A stretch of DNA of 5,834 nucleotides. It comes from Oceanococcus sp051252075. Its GTDB lineage: Bacteria > Pseudomonadota > Gammaproteobacteria > Nevskiales > Oceanococcaceae. The stretch lies in assembly GCA_051252075.1 (NCBI GenBank), contig JBPOFU010000141.1, positions 1 through 5,834 of the forward strand, written 5' to 3'. This document shows, piece after piece, positions 1-5,805 of this stretch. Each line of letters opens with the position of its first letter. The stretch's first letter is position 1. The notes under the pieces are model-generated. The model made no database searches. It had not been told where the DNA came from and saw nothing but the letters and a program-made list of their open reading frames with translations. The translations under genes were made by a program, and so were the position numbers.

Positions 1-1
1 G

Positions 2-679
2 GTGACCTTCCCTGAGGATTACCATGCGGAAGACCTGCAAGGTACAGCCGCGTCGTTTGCTGTCACGGTAAAGACAATTCAGACCAGTTTGTTGCCAGAA
101 GTTGATGCGGAATTCTGCAAAAAATTCGGCTTAGAAGATGGCGATGAAGCTGCTTTGCGCGTACGCATGGCTGAATCCATGGGTCAGGAAAAGGACCAAG
201 CTACAGAGCGCTACATTAAGCAGCAAGTCATGGAAAATCTGTTGGAAGCCAACAAGATTGATGTGCCGAAAGGCTTGGTGAGTCAAGAAATTGAACGCAT
301 GCGTCACGATGCAGCACAGCGTTTTGGTCAAGGCCAGAAATCTCACGATGAAATGCACCAGTTGCTGCCGGATCAATTGTTTGAAGAGCAGGCTAAGCGT
401 CGTACCGCTCTAGGCTTAATTATTGGCGAGATCATTAAAGGCGCAGAAATTGCTGTAAGCGCTGAGCAAATTGAAGTAAAACTGCAGGAAATAGCAGGCC
501 AGTATGAAGACAGTGCTTCGGCCGTTGCTTACTACAAGCAAGACGCCAATTTCATGCAATCATTGCGCGCCATGGTTTTGGAAGAGCAAGTTGTACAACA
601 TTGCCTGTCTAAGGCTCAGCGTGAAAACGAAATTTTGAGTTTTGAAGAACTCACCGCAAAGGCACCAAGTCAGGGTTAA
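2..679 (+). CDS. tig: Trigger factor, C-terminal part (5' end outside window)
   Basis: Ribosome-associated chaperone that shields nascent chains at the exit tunnel and has peptidyl-prolyl isomerase activity. Only the last 225 codons are present. The reading frame is open from the first bases, and the GTG at position 2 is an internal valine codon, not a start: it matches the valine of the E. coli stretch VTFPEEYHAE, near residue 211 of a protein of about 432 residues. The ribosome-binding domain and most of the isomerase domain therefore lie upstream. Residues 1 to about 28 (VTFPEDYHAEDLQG onward) are the end of the isomerase domain. The remainder is the helical C-terminal substrate-cradling domain, with family landmarks IDVPKGLV (86-93), AAQRFG (104-109), LFEEQAKRR (126-134) and ALEEQ-like VLEEQVV (192-198). 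The gene ends with TAA, in the same frame as clpP and 3 bases before it, which suggests a shared transcript. Identity is very secure from sequence similarity. Confidence 0.97.
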   Translation: MTFPEDYHAEDLQGTAASFAVTVKTIQTSLLPEVDAEFCKKFGLEDGDEAALRVRMAESMGQEKDQATERYIKQQVMENLLEANKIDVPKGLVSQEIERMRHDAAQRFGQGQKSHDEMHQLLPDQLFEEQAKRRTALGLIIGEIIKGAEIAVSAEQIEVKLQEIAGQYEDSASAVAYYKQDANFMQSLRAMVLEEQVVQHCLSKAQRENEILSFEELTAKAPSQG

Positions 680-685
680 TCTATG
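672..685 (+). promoter_or_regulatory. clpP ribosome-binding site and start, inside the end of tig
   Basis: AGGG at 672-675 lies 7 bases before the ATG at 683 and sits within the last codons of tig. The tig stop codon (677-679) is in the clpP frame, so no start further upstream is possible. This fixes 683 as the most upstream start. The next ATG, at 695, is the only close alternative but lacks a visible Shine-Dalgarno match at a better distance. The 3-base gap suggests that ribosomes finishing tig may re-initiate on clpP (inference). Confidence 0.6.
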
Positions 686-1300
686 GAACACCGCATGCAC
701 TTTGTCCCCACCGTAGTTGAACAATCCGCGCGCGGCGAGCGTGCATTCGACATCTATTCGCGGCTGCTCAAGGAGCGTGTGGTGTTTGCAGTTGGCCAAG
801 TGGATGACCACATGGCGAATCTGATTGTTGCTCAATTGCTGTTTTTAGAATCAGAAAACCCGGATAAAGATATTCATTTGTATATCAATTCTCCGGGTGG
901 TGTGATCACTTCAGGATTGGCGATTTACGACACCATGCAATTCATTAAGCCGGATGTCAGCACACTGTGTATCGGTCAGGCTGCCAGCATGGGCGCAGTG
1001 CTGCTCGCCGGCGGCGCAGCAGGCAAGCGCTTCGCGTTGCCGCATTCACGGATGATGATTCATCAGCCGTTGGGTGGTTACCAAGGCCAAGCCACGGACA
1101 TTGAAATTCATGCGAAAGAAATTTTGTATATGCGTGAGCGTTTGAATGCGATGTTGGCTGGGCATTGCGGTAAGGATGTTGAGCAGTTGGCGAAAGATTC
1201 CGAGCGTGATTTCTTTATGAGTGCTCAGCAAGCTGCAGAATACGGATTGATAGACAAAGTACTGGATTCGCGGTCCGAAACCGCTGCTGAGAAGAAGTAA
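683..1300 (+). CDS. clpP: ATP-dependent Clp protease proteolytic subunit ClpP
   Basis: Serine peptidase (family S14) that assembles into two stacked seven-membered rings. It degrades unfolded chains fed in by ClpX or ClpA in the cytoplasm. The 205 residues align without gaps to E. coli ClpP (207 residues) over the core. The catalytic triad is intact: Ser102 in GQAASMGA, His127 in MMIHQPLGG and Asp176 in SERDFF. The handle-helix region GGYQGQATDIEIHAKEIL (131-148) and the glycine-rich INSPGG segment (69-73) are present. Two ends differ. Before the residues that match the mature E. coli N-terminus (ALVPMVIEQ, here HFVPTVVEQ) there are only five residues, MEHRM, instead of a 14-residue propeptide. 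The C-terminus runs about seven residues longer than E. coli and is polar (SRSETAAEKK). The gene lies 3 bases after tig and 128 before clpX, whose product is its unfoldase partner. Confidence 0.98.
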   Translation: MEHRMHFVPTVVEQSARGERAFDIYSRLLKERVVFAVGQVDDHMANLIVAQLLFLESENPDKDIHLYINSPGGVITSGLAIYDTMQFIKPDVSTLCIGQAASMGAVLLAGGAAGKRFALPHSRMMIHQPLGGYQGQATDIEIHAKEILYMRERLNAMLAGHCGKDVEQLAKDSERDFFMSAQQAAEYGLIDKVLDSRSETAAEKK

Positions 1301-1303
1301 GGC

Positions 1304-1321
1304 TGACGTCCATGGACGTTA
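1304..1321. repeat. Palindrome just after clpP
   Basis: ACGTCCATGGACGT at 1306-1319 is a perfect 14-bp palindrome starting 6 bases after the clpP stop. As RNA it extends by a G-U and a U-A pair to a 7-bp stem (1304-1310 with 1315-1321) closed by a CAUG loop. No T-run follows, so it does not look like an intrinsic terminator. It could be a protein-binding site or a small mRNA hairpin that protects or processes the clpP message. Function is unknown. Confidence 0.5.
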
Positions 1322-1373
1322 AGCGGCAGTGCGAACATGCTTTCTAGCTTTTGTGTAGGCCCCGGTATAGGAC

Positions 1374-1401
1374 TTGCATCGCTTTGAAGGCGTGGTATAA
1401 A
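1374..1401 (+). promoter_or_regulatory. Candidate housekeeping promoter for clpX
   Basis: TATAAA at 1396-1401 matches the sigma-70 -10 element at 5 of 6 positions. It is preceded by TGG (1393-1395), giving an extended -10. TTGCAT at 1374-1379 is a weak -35 (3 of 6) at a 16-base spacing. Transcription would start near 1408, leaving a leader of about 20 bases before clpX. The arrangement would let clpX be expressed apart from clpP as well as by read-through. This is a pattern match only. Confidence 0.5.
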
Positions 1402-1428
1402 CGGAGTGAGCAAGTCCGAAGGTGAAAT

Positions 1429-2700
1429 ATGAGTGACGACAATCGAGGCAGTGGTGGTAACGGACGTACGCTGTACTGCTCGTTTTGCGGTAAAAGCGAG
1501 CATGAAGTCCGAAAGCTGATCGCTGGCCCTTCGGTCTATGTTTGTGATGAGTGTGTTGAGCTGTGCAACGATATTATTCGTGAAGAGCTGCAGGCGAAGC
1601 CGGTCGATAAAGGCCTTCCTAAACCGCAAGAAATTAAAGCGGTTTTGGATGAATACGTTATTGCTCAAGAATCGGCGAAAAAGACCTTAGCTGTTGCCGT
1701 TTACAACCATTACAAGCGTCTCAATAACAACGAAGCCAAAGGCGACGTTGAACTTTCTAAATCCAATATTTTGCTGATTGGCCCTACCGGTTCCGGTAAG
1801 ACCTTGCTGGCGGAAACCTTGGCCCGCGTGCTGGATGTGCCTTTTGCCATCGCTGACGCCACCACTTTGACCGAAGCCGGTTATGTTGGTGAAGACGTTG
1901 AAAATATTATTCAGAAGCTGCTGCAAAAGTGCGACTACGATGTCGACAAAGCGCAGCGCGGTATCGTATATATTGACGAAATCGACAAGATTTCGCGTAA
2001 ATCTGAAAATCCCTCTATCACCCGCGATGTTTCAGGTGAAGGTGTTCAGCAAGCATTGTTGAAACTGATCGAAGGAACTGTTGCTTCGATCCCACCACAA
2101 GGTGGGCGCAAGCACCCACAGCAGGAATTTCTGCAGGTCGATACATCCGGGGTTTTGTTTATTTGCGGTGGCGCTTTCGCCGGTTTAGATAAAGTAATCA
2201 GCCAGCGCACCAGCAAAGGCGGCATTGGTTTTCAGGCCGAAGTCAAAAGCCCGGAAGATAGTCGTGCGGTCGGTGTGATTCTTGCTGATACCGAGCCAGA
2301 TGATTTGGTGCGTTTTGGTCTGATTCCTGAGTTTGTAGGCCGGTTGCCAGTGATTGCGACCTTGTGCGAATTGGATATTGAAGCATTGATTTCAATTTTG
2401 ACCGAACCGAAAAATGCGTTGACCAAGCAGTATCGCAAGCTGTTTGAGATGGAAGGCGCGGAACTCGAGTTGCGTGAAGACGCTTTGCGGGCGATTGCCA
2501 GTAAGGCCTTGGATCGGAAAACCGGAGCGCGTGGCTTGCGCACAATCATGGAAAGCATATTGCTCGATGTGATGTATGACATTCCTTCTATGGAAAATGT
2601 CGAAAAAGTGGTCATCGACGAGTCGGTTGTATCTGGTGATGCGAAACCCTTCATCGTTTACGGCAGTGCTGCGGAAGTAGACGAAGCTCAAGCCAGTTAA
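1429..2700 (+). CDS. clpX: ATP-dependent Clp protease ATP-binding subunit ClpX
   Basis: Hexameric AAA+ unfoldase that recognises tagged or damaged proteins, unfolds them and threads them into ClpP. The 423-residue length matches E. coli (424). Order of elements: N-terminal zinc-binding domain with Cys17, Cys20, Cys39 and Cys42; Walker A GPTGSGKT (118-125); pore-1 loop GYVGED (151-156); Walker B VYIDEIDK (180-187) with catalytic Glu184; pore-2 loop RKH (227-229); ClpP-docking IGF loop (266-268); arginine finger region EFVGRLPV (301-308); sensor-2 GARGLR (366-371) with Arg368. Every key residue is present, so full unfoldase and ClpP-docking function is expected. The start at 1429 is supported by GAAGG just upstream (AAGG at 1419-1422, 6 bases from ATG) and by the N-terminal alignment. 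The neighbouring clpP supplies its protease partner. Confidence 0.98.
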   Translation: MSDDNRGSGGNGRTLYCSFCGKSEHEVRKLIAGPSVYVCDECVELCNDIIREELQAKPVDKGLPKPQEIKAVLDEYVIAQESAKKTLAVAVYNHYKRLNNNEAKGDVELSKSNILLIGPTGSGKTLLAETLARVLDVPFAIADATTLTEAGYVGEDVENIIQKLLQKCDYDVDKAQRGIVYIDEIDKISRKSENPSITRDVSGEGVQQALLKLIEGTVASIPPQGGRKHPQQEFLQVDTSGVLFICGGAFAGLDKVISQRTSKGGIGFQAEVKSPEDSRAVGVILADTEPDDLVRFGLIPEFVGRLPVIATLCELDIEALISILTEPKNALTKQYRKLFEMEGAELELREDALRAIASKALDRKTGARGLRTIMESILLDVMYDIPSMENVEKVVIDESVVSGDAKPFIVYGSAAEVDEAQAS

Positions 2701-2711
2701 TTGGCCACGAC

Positions 2712-2778
2712 GGCCTCGAAGCCGCTCGCTTTTAGTTCCATGTCAGATAGCGGACTAAAAGCCAACGCTTCGTAGGCC
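2712..2778. repeat. Long interrupted inverted repeat after clpX
   Basis: Three paired arms are nested around one centre. The inner arm is GCTTTTAGT (2728-2736) with ACTAAAAGC (2754-2762), a perfect 9-bp match that extends by a G-T wobble and a C-G pair to 11 bp. The middle arm is CGAAGC (2717-2722) with GCTTCG (2767-2772). The outer arm is GGCC (2712-2715) with GGCC (2775-2778). Internal loops are small (1 versus 2 and 5 versus 4 bases) and the apical loop is 13 bases. The element starts 12 bases after the clpX stop. No T-run follows on either strand, so it is not a classic terminator. It could be a stabilising hairpin at the 3' end of the clpX message, or a copy of a dispersed palindromic element. 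I do not recognise its family. Confidence 0.65.
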
Positions 2779-2805
2779 AGTTCGATAAAATTGAGCGCTT
2801 AAGCA

Positions 2806-2817
2806 GGGGCAAGCCCC
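2806..2817. repeat. Short GC hairpin in the clpX-lon gap
   Basis: GGGG (2806-2809) and CCCC (2814-2817) flank a CAAG loop, and the 8-bp palindrome GCTTAAGC (2797-2804) lies just before. A run of six T's begins about 12 bases further on (2829-2834). That is too distant for a standard intrinsic terminator, although the combination could weakly stop clpX transcripts. Role uncertain. Confidence 0.3.
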
Positions 2818-2877
2818 CCAAACCAATATTTTTTGTATCAAAACCTCGTAGAATGGCCTTGATGGCCGAGTTCTTGC

Positions 2878-2906
2878 CTTGAAATGGCAGTAATTCGACC
2901 CCACTA
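2878..2906 (+). promoter_or_regulatory. Heat-shock (sigma-32 type) promoter of lon
   Basis: CTTGAAA at 2878-2884 matches the sigma-32 -35 consensus exactly. CCCCACTA at 2899-2906 matches the CCCCATnT-like -10, with the CCCC core intact. The 14-base spacer is within the usual 13-15 range. Transcription would start around 2912-2914, giving a leader of about 30 bases before the lon ATG at 2945. lon is a well-known heat-shock gene in E. coli, so position and pattern agree. The GAGG at 2935-2938, 6 bases before ATG, is the lon ribosome-binding site. Confidence 0.85.
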
Positions 2907-2944
2907 GCATTTTTTTAGGGCGTTTCACGCCTGCGAGGCTGTCC

Positions 2945-5341
2945 ATGAGCGAACCAAGTCAATCTTTTTCCCCTGTTTTGCCGCTACGTGATGTGGTTGT
3001 GTTCCCACACATGGCAATGCCGCTGTTTGTCGGCAGGGAAAAGTCAGTTGTTGCCTTAAAAGAGGCGATGAAGACGGACAAGCGCATTTTGTTGGTGGCA
3101 CAAAAGACCGCAGATACTGAAGATCCTGGTGAGGATGATCTGTATCCAATTGGCACGCTCGCCAATATTCTTCAATTGCTCAAACTTCCCGATGGAACCC
3201 TCAAAGTTTTGGTCGAGGGGAGCACGCGCGCGCGCATCAACACGATGTCGGAGCAAGACGGCTACTTAATAGCCGAATGTACCGATTTACCAGAAGAGCC
3301 CAATGAACAAGAAGAGCGGGAGATGGATGCCATGGTGCGTTCCATCCTGGGGCAATTCGAACATTACGTGAAGTTAAATAAGAAGGTACCAGCGGAATTA
3401 CTACCTTCTTTGACCAGCATGGATGATGGTGGACGCTTGGCCGATACCATTGCCGCGCACCTCAATCTGCGTTTGGAAGATCGCCAGCAAGTGCTAGAGC
3501 GCTTGGACGCAGCTGAACGTGTTGAATACGTGCTGGGATTGTTGGAGGGCGAAATCGAAGTGCTGCAAGTTGAGAAGCGCATTCGTGGCCGCGTGAAACA
3601 ACAAATGGAGAAGAGTCAGCGCGACTACTATCTTAATGAGCAAATGAAGGCGATCCAAAAGGAGTTGGGAGAATCCGAGGAGGGCGCTCCTAGCGAATTG
3701 GAAGAGCTGGCAAACAAAATTAGTAGCGCCGGCATGCCGAAAGAAGTAAAGACAAAGGCGGAAACTGAGCTGAACAAGCTCAAAATGATGTCGCCGATGT
3801 CTGCTGAGGCAACCGTGGTGCGTAACTATCTCGATTGGATGGTTGGGGTGCCGTGGAAGAAGAAAACCAAATCTCGGATTGATTTGGTGGCCGCGCAACA
3901 GTATCTCGATGAAGACCACTACGGTTTGGAGTCCGTTAAAGAGCGCATCGTGGAATATTTGGCGGTGCAAAAACGGGTTAAGAAATTGCGTGGTCCCATT
4001 CTTTGCCTGGTCGGCCCTCCTGGTGTGGGTAAAACGTCTTTGGGGCGTTCGATCGCGCGTGCGGTTAATCGTAAATTTGTGCGCATGAGTTTGGGTGGCG
4101 TGCGCGATGAGGCGGAAATTCGTGGTCATCGACGTACGTATATCGGCTCTATGCCCGGAAAAATTCTGCAAAACATGAGCAAGGTGGAAGTGCGCAACCC
4201 ACTTTTCTTACTGGATGAAATTGACAAGATGGCTGCAGATTTTCGCGGTGATCCAGCGTCGGCCATGCTAGAAGTTTTAGACCCTGAACAAAACAGCAGC
4301 TTTAACGACCACTATTTAGAAGTCGATTTTGACCTTTCGGATGTGATGTTCGTCGCCACTGCGAACACATTAGATATTCCCGCCGCTTTGTTGGATCGCA
4401 TGGAGGTTATACGCCTGCCAGGCTATACCGAAGACGAAAAGCTGAATATTGGGCGGCGCTACTTACTGCCAAAGCAGATCAAGAACAATGGCCTGAAAGA
4501 TTCAGAAATTCGCGTTTCTGATGGCGCGCTGCGCGACACCATTCGGCACTACACTCGTGAAGCTGGAGTTCGGAATCTAGAGCGCGCCATCGGTAAAGTC
4601 TGCCGCAAGGTGGTTAAGGAAATTATTGAAGACGATAAGTTAGAGCACGTTAACGTCGGCTCACGCCAAATTGAGAAATACCTCGGTGTTCCTCAGTTCC
4701 GCTATGGAAAAGCAGAGGACCAAAATCAAATCGGTCAGGTGACCGGCTTAGCGTGGACAGAGGTAGGTGGCGAACTATTGACCATTGAAAGTGCGGTCAT
4801 AGAGGGCAAAGGCAAGCTGGTGTATACCGGAAGCTTGGGTGACGTTATGCAAGAATCGATACAAGCCGCGCTGACTGTTGTGCGCTCACGGGCGGAAGCT
4901 TGGGGTATAGATCAGAAAATGGTGCAGAGCAGTGATGTGCATGTTCACGTGCCGGAGGGTGCCACACCGAAGGACGGGCCTAGCGCAGGTATCGCCATGT
5001 GTACCGCGTTAATTTCCGGATTTACGCGGATTCCAGTGCGCGCAGACGTTGCTATGACCGGGGAAATCACCTTACGCGGTGAAGTTTTGCCAATTGGTGG
5101 ACTGAAAGAAAAATTGCTGGCGGCTCATCGTGGCGGCATTAAAACCGTCATTATCCCGATCGAGAATGAAAAAGATCTGGCTGAAATTCCTAGTAATATC
5201 AAAGGGAAACTGAGCATTCATCCGGTGCGTTGGATTGATGACGTCATCAAGCTTGCCTTGGAGTCAGTGCCTCAAGCGAAAGTGAAGACCGAGCTTGATG
5301 AAGAAAAAAAATCTGATGACAATGCGCAACGTGCACATTAG
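2945..5341 (+). CDS. lon: ATP-dependent protease Lon (LonA type)
   Basis: Homohexameric cytoplasmic AAA+ serine protease (family S16) that destroys misfolded proteins and short-lived regulators. At 798 residues it is slightly longer than E. coli Lon (784). Domain order: N-terminal substrate-binding domain (about 10-205, starting VLPLRDVVVFPHM); long helical linker including QMEKSQRDYYLNEQMKAIQ (220-238); AAA+ module with Walker A GPPGVGKT (357-364), Walker B FLLDEIDK (421-428, Asp424 and Glu425), sensor-1 Asn474, arginine finger Arg485 and sensor-2 Arg543 in GVRNLER; protease domain from about 595 with the catalytic Ser680-Lys723 dyad in KDGPSAG and GGLKEKLL. No transmembrane segment is seen, which separates it from LonB. 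The last 20 or so residues form a charged tail (KTELDEEKKSDDNAQRAH) unlike the E. coli end. A heat-shock promoter lies just upstream, and hupB follows. Confidence 0.98.
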   Translation: MSEPSQSFSPVLPLRDVVVFPHMAMPLFVGREKSVVALKEAMKTDKRILLVAQKTADTEDPGEDDLYPIGTLANILQLLKLPDGTLKVLVEGSTRARINTMSEQDGYLIAECTDLPEEPNEQEEREMDAMVRSILGQFEHYVKLNKKVPAELLPSLTSMDDGGRLADTIAAHLNLRLEDRQQVLERLDAAERVEYVLGLLEGEIEVLQVEKRIRGRVKQQMEKSQRDYYLNEQMKAIQKELGESEEGAPSELEELANKISSAGMPKEVKTKAETELNKLKMMSPMSAEATVVRNYLDWMVGVPWKKKTKSRIDLVAAQQYLDEDHYGLESVKERIVEYLAVQKRVKKLRGPILCLVGPPGVGKTSLGRSIARAVNRKFVRMSLGGVRDEAEIRGHRRTYIGSMPGKILQNMSKVEVRNPLFLLDEIDKMAADFRGDPASAMLEVLDPEQNSSFNDHYLEVDFDLSDVMFVATANTLDIPAALLDRMEVIRLPGYTEDEKLNIGRRYLLPKQIKNNGLKDSEIRVSDGALRDTIRHYTREAGVRNLERAIGKVCRKVVKEIIEDDKLEHVNVGSRQIEKYLGVPQFRYGKAEDQNQIGQVTGLAWTEVGGELLTIESAVIEGKGKLVYTGSLGDVMQESIQAALTVVRSRAEAWGIDQKMVQSSDVHVHVPEGATPKDGPSAGIAMCTALISGFTRIPVRADVAMTGEITLRGEVLPIGGLKEKLLAAHRGGIKTVIIPIENEKDLAEIPSNIKGKLSIHPVRWIDDVIKLALESVPQAKVKTELDEEKKSDDNAQRAH

Positions 5342-5363
5342 GTATAGACCACGCGTTTTTTTT
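5324..5363 (+). terminator. Possible rho-independent terminator of lon
   Basis: A run of eight T's (5356-5363) begins 14 bases after the lon stop codon. Directly before it, CACGCG (5350-5355) can pair with CGTG (5330-5333) and, after a 3-base bulge, GCG (5324-5326), which lies within the last lon codons. The loop is about 16 bases. The T-run is strong but the stem is short and bulged, so this is a moderate call. If real, it would separate lon from hupB transcription. Confidence 0.4.
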
Positions 5364-5413
5364 CCTGCACACTTGGAAAAATCAACGGTACATCAGGCAT
5401 TCGACCTGTATCG

Positions 5414-5433
5414 GCCGGCCCTCAAGGGGCGGC
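5414..5433. repeat. GC-rich hairpin between lon and hupB
   Basis: GCCGGCCC (5414-5421) pairs with GGGGCGGC (5426-5433) across a TCAA loop, with a single G-G mismatch in an 8-position stem. It is followed by AATCCGG rather than T's, so it lacks the tail of an intrinsic terminator. It could still cap the 3' end of a lon transcript or pause polymerase. Function not established. Confidence 0.5.
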
Positions 5434-5463
5434 AATCCGGATGACTCAGGGGTGGATTTTTAG

Positions 5464-5477
5464 ACACCAATTGGTGT
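5464..5477. promoter_or_regulatory. 14-bp palindrome upstream of hupB, possible operator
   Basis: ACACCAATTGGTGT is a perfect 14-bp palindrome centred about 63 bases before the hupB ATG. Its size, symmetry and place in the presumed promoter region fit a binding site for a dimeric regulator, but I do not recognise the site. As RNA it would give a 5-bp stem with an AAUU loop. Regulator and role are unknown. Confidence 0.4.
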
Positions 5478-5532
5478 TCAGGGTCATTTTGTTTTTGTGT
5501 AAAAACTTTTTTATCAAGAGGGGAAGTACTCA

Positions 5533-5805
5533 ATGAATAAGTCCGAACTCGTAGAAGCCGTCGCTGCTGGTGCTGAGCTGTCAAAAGCAGATGCTGCTAA
5601 AGCTGTAGAGGCTGTGTTCGACAGCATTTCTGGTGCACTGCAAGGTGGCGACAAAGTGTCGTTAGTAGGCTTTGGTGTGTTCAGCGTACGTGAGCGTGCA
5701 GCTCGTACTGGTCGTAATCCTAAGACCGGTGAAGTGCTGAAAATCGCAGCTGGAAAAACTCCTGGATTTAAAGCTGGTAAAGCACTGAAAGACGCTGTAA
5801 ACTAG
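5533..5805 (+). CDS. hupB: DNA-binding protein HU-beta
   Basis: Small histone-like protein that dimerises, binds DNA with little sequence preference, bends it and helps compact the nucleoid, replicate and recombine DNA. The 90 residues equal the family length, and the sequence follows E. coli HU-beta closely (start MNKSELVEAVAAGAELSKADA, end AGKALKDAVN identical to E. coli). Residues 1-45 form the helical dimer body. GFGVFSVRERAARTGRNPKTG (46-66) is the HU/IHF signature with Pro63, which wedges between base pairs at the tip of the beta arm. HU rather than IHF is indicated by the overall match and by its place after lon, the usual gammaproteobacterial site for hupB. AGGGG at 5519-5523 serves as ribosome-binding site, 9 bases before ATG. 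In E. coli free HU subunits are Lon substrates, a functional link to the neighbour. In many relatives ppiD comes next, but the window ends 29 bases later. Confidence 0.97.
   Translation: MNKSELVEAVAAGAELSKADAAKAVEAVFDSISGALQGGDKVSLVGFGVFSVRERAARTGRNPKTGEVLKIAAGKTPGFKAGKALKDAVN

Noticed and set aside
2..4. GTG as the start codon of tig
   Set aside because: It aligns to an internal valine in trigger factor; about 210 residues of the protein lie upstream of the window.
1340..1368. Possible sigma-32 promoter before clpX (CTTTCTA and CCCCGGTAT, 13-base spacer)
   Set aside because: The -35 matches CTTGAAA at only 4 of 7 positions, and the -10 has GG where AT is expected. Too weak beside the lon promoter.
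1225..1668. Minus-strand open frame of 147 codons across the clpP-clpX gap
   Set aside because: It overlaps the conserved starts and ends of both genes, has no recognisable motif, and leaves no room for its own promoter. Best seen as a shadow frame.
2833..2854. Sigma-70 promoter before lon (TTGTAT and TAGAAT)
   Set aside because: The -10 is fair, but the spacer is only 10 bases and no better -35 lies at 16-18 bases.
2755..2946. Minus-strand open frame of 63 codons in the clpX-lon gap
   Set aside because: No family resemblance, and it covers the lon heat-shock promoter and leader. The non-coding signals explain the region better.
3494..4171. Minus-strand open frame of 225 codons inside lon
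   Set aside because: It lies wholly within the well-conserved lon coding sequence on the other strand, shows no recognisable domain, and its residue content looks like a reverse-complement shadow.
5471..5515. Sigma-70 promoter for hupB (TTGGTG or TTGTTT with TGTAAA or TTTATC)
   Set aside because: Every pairing I tried has a wrong spacer (14, 15 or 21 bases) or a poor -10. A promoter must exist nearby if the terminator after lon is real, but I cannot place it.
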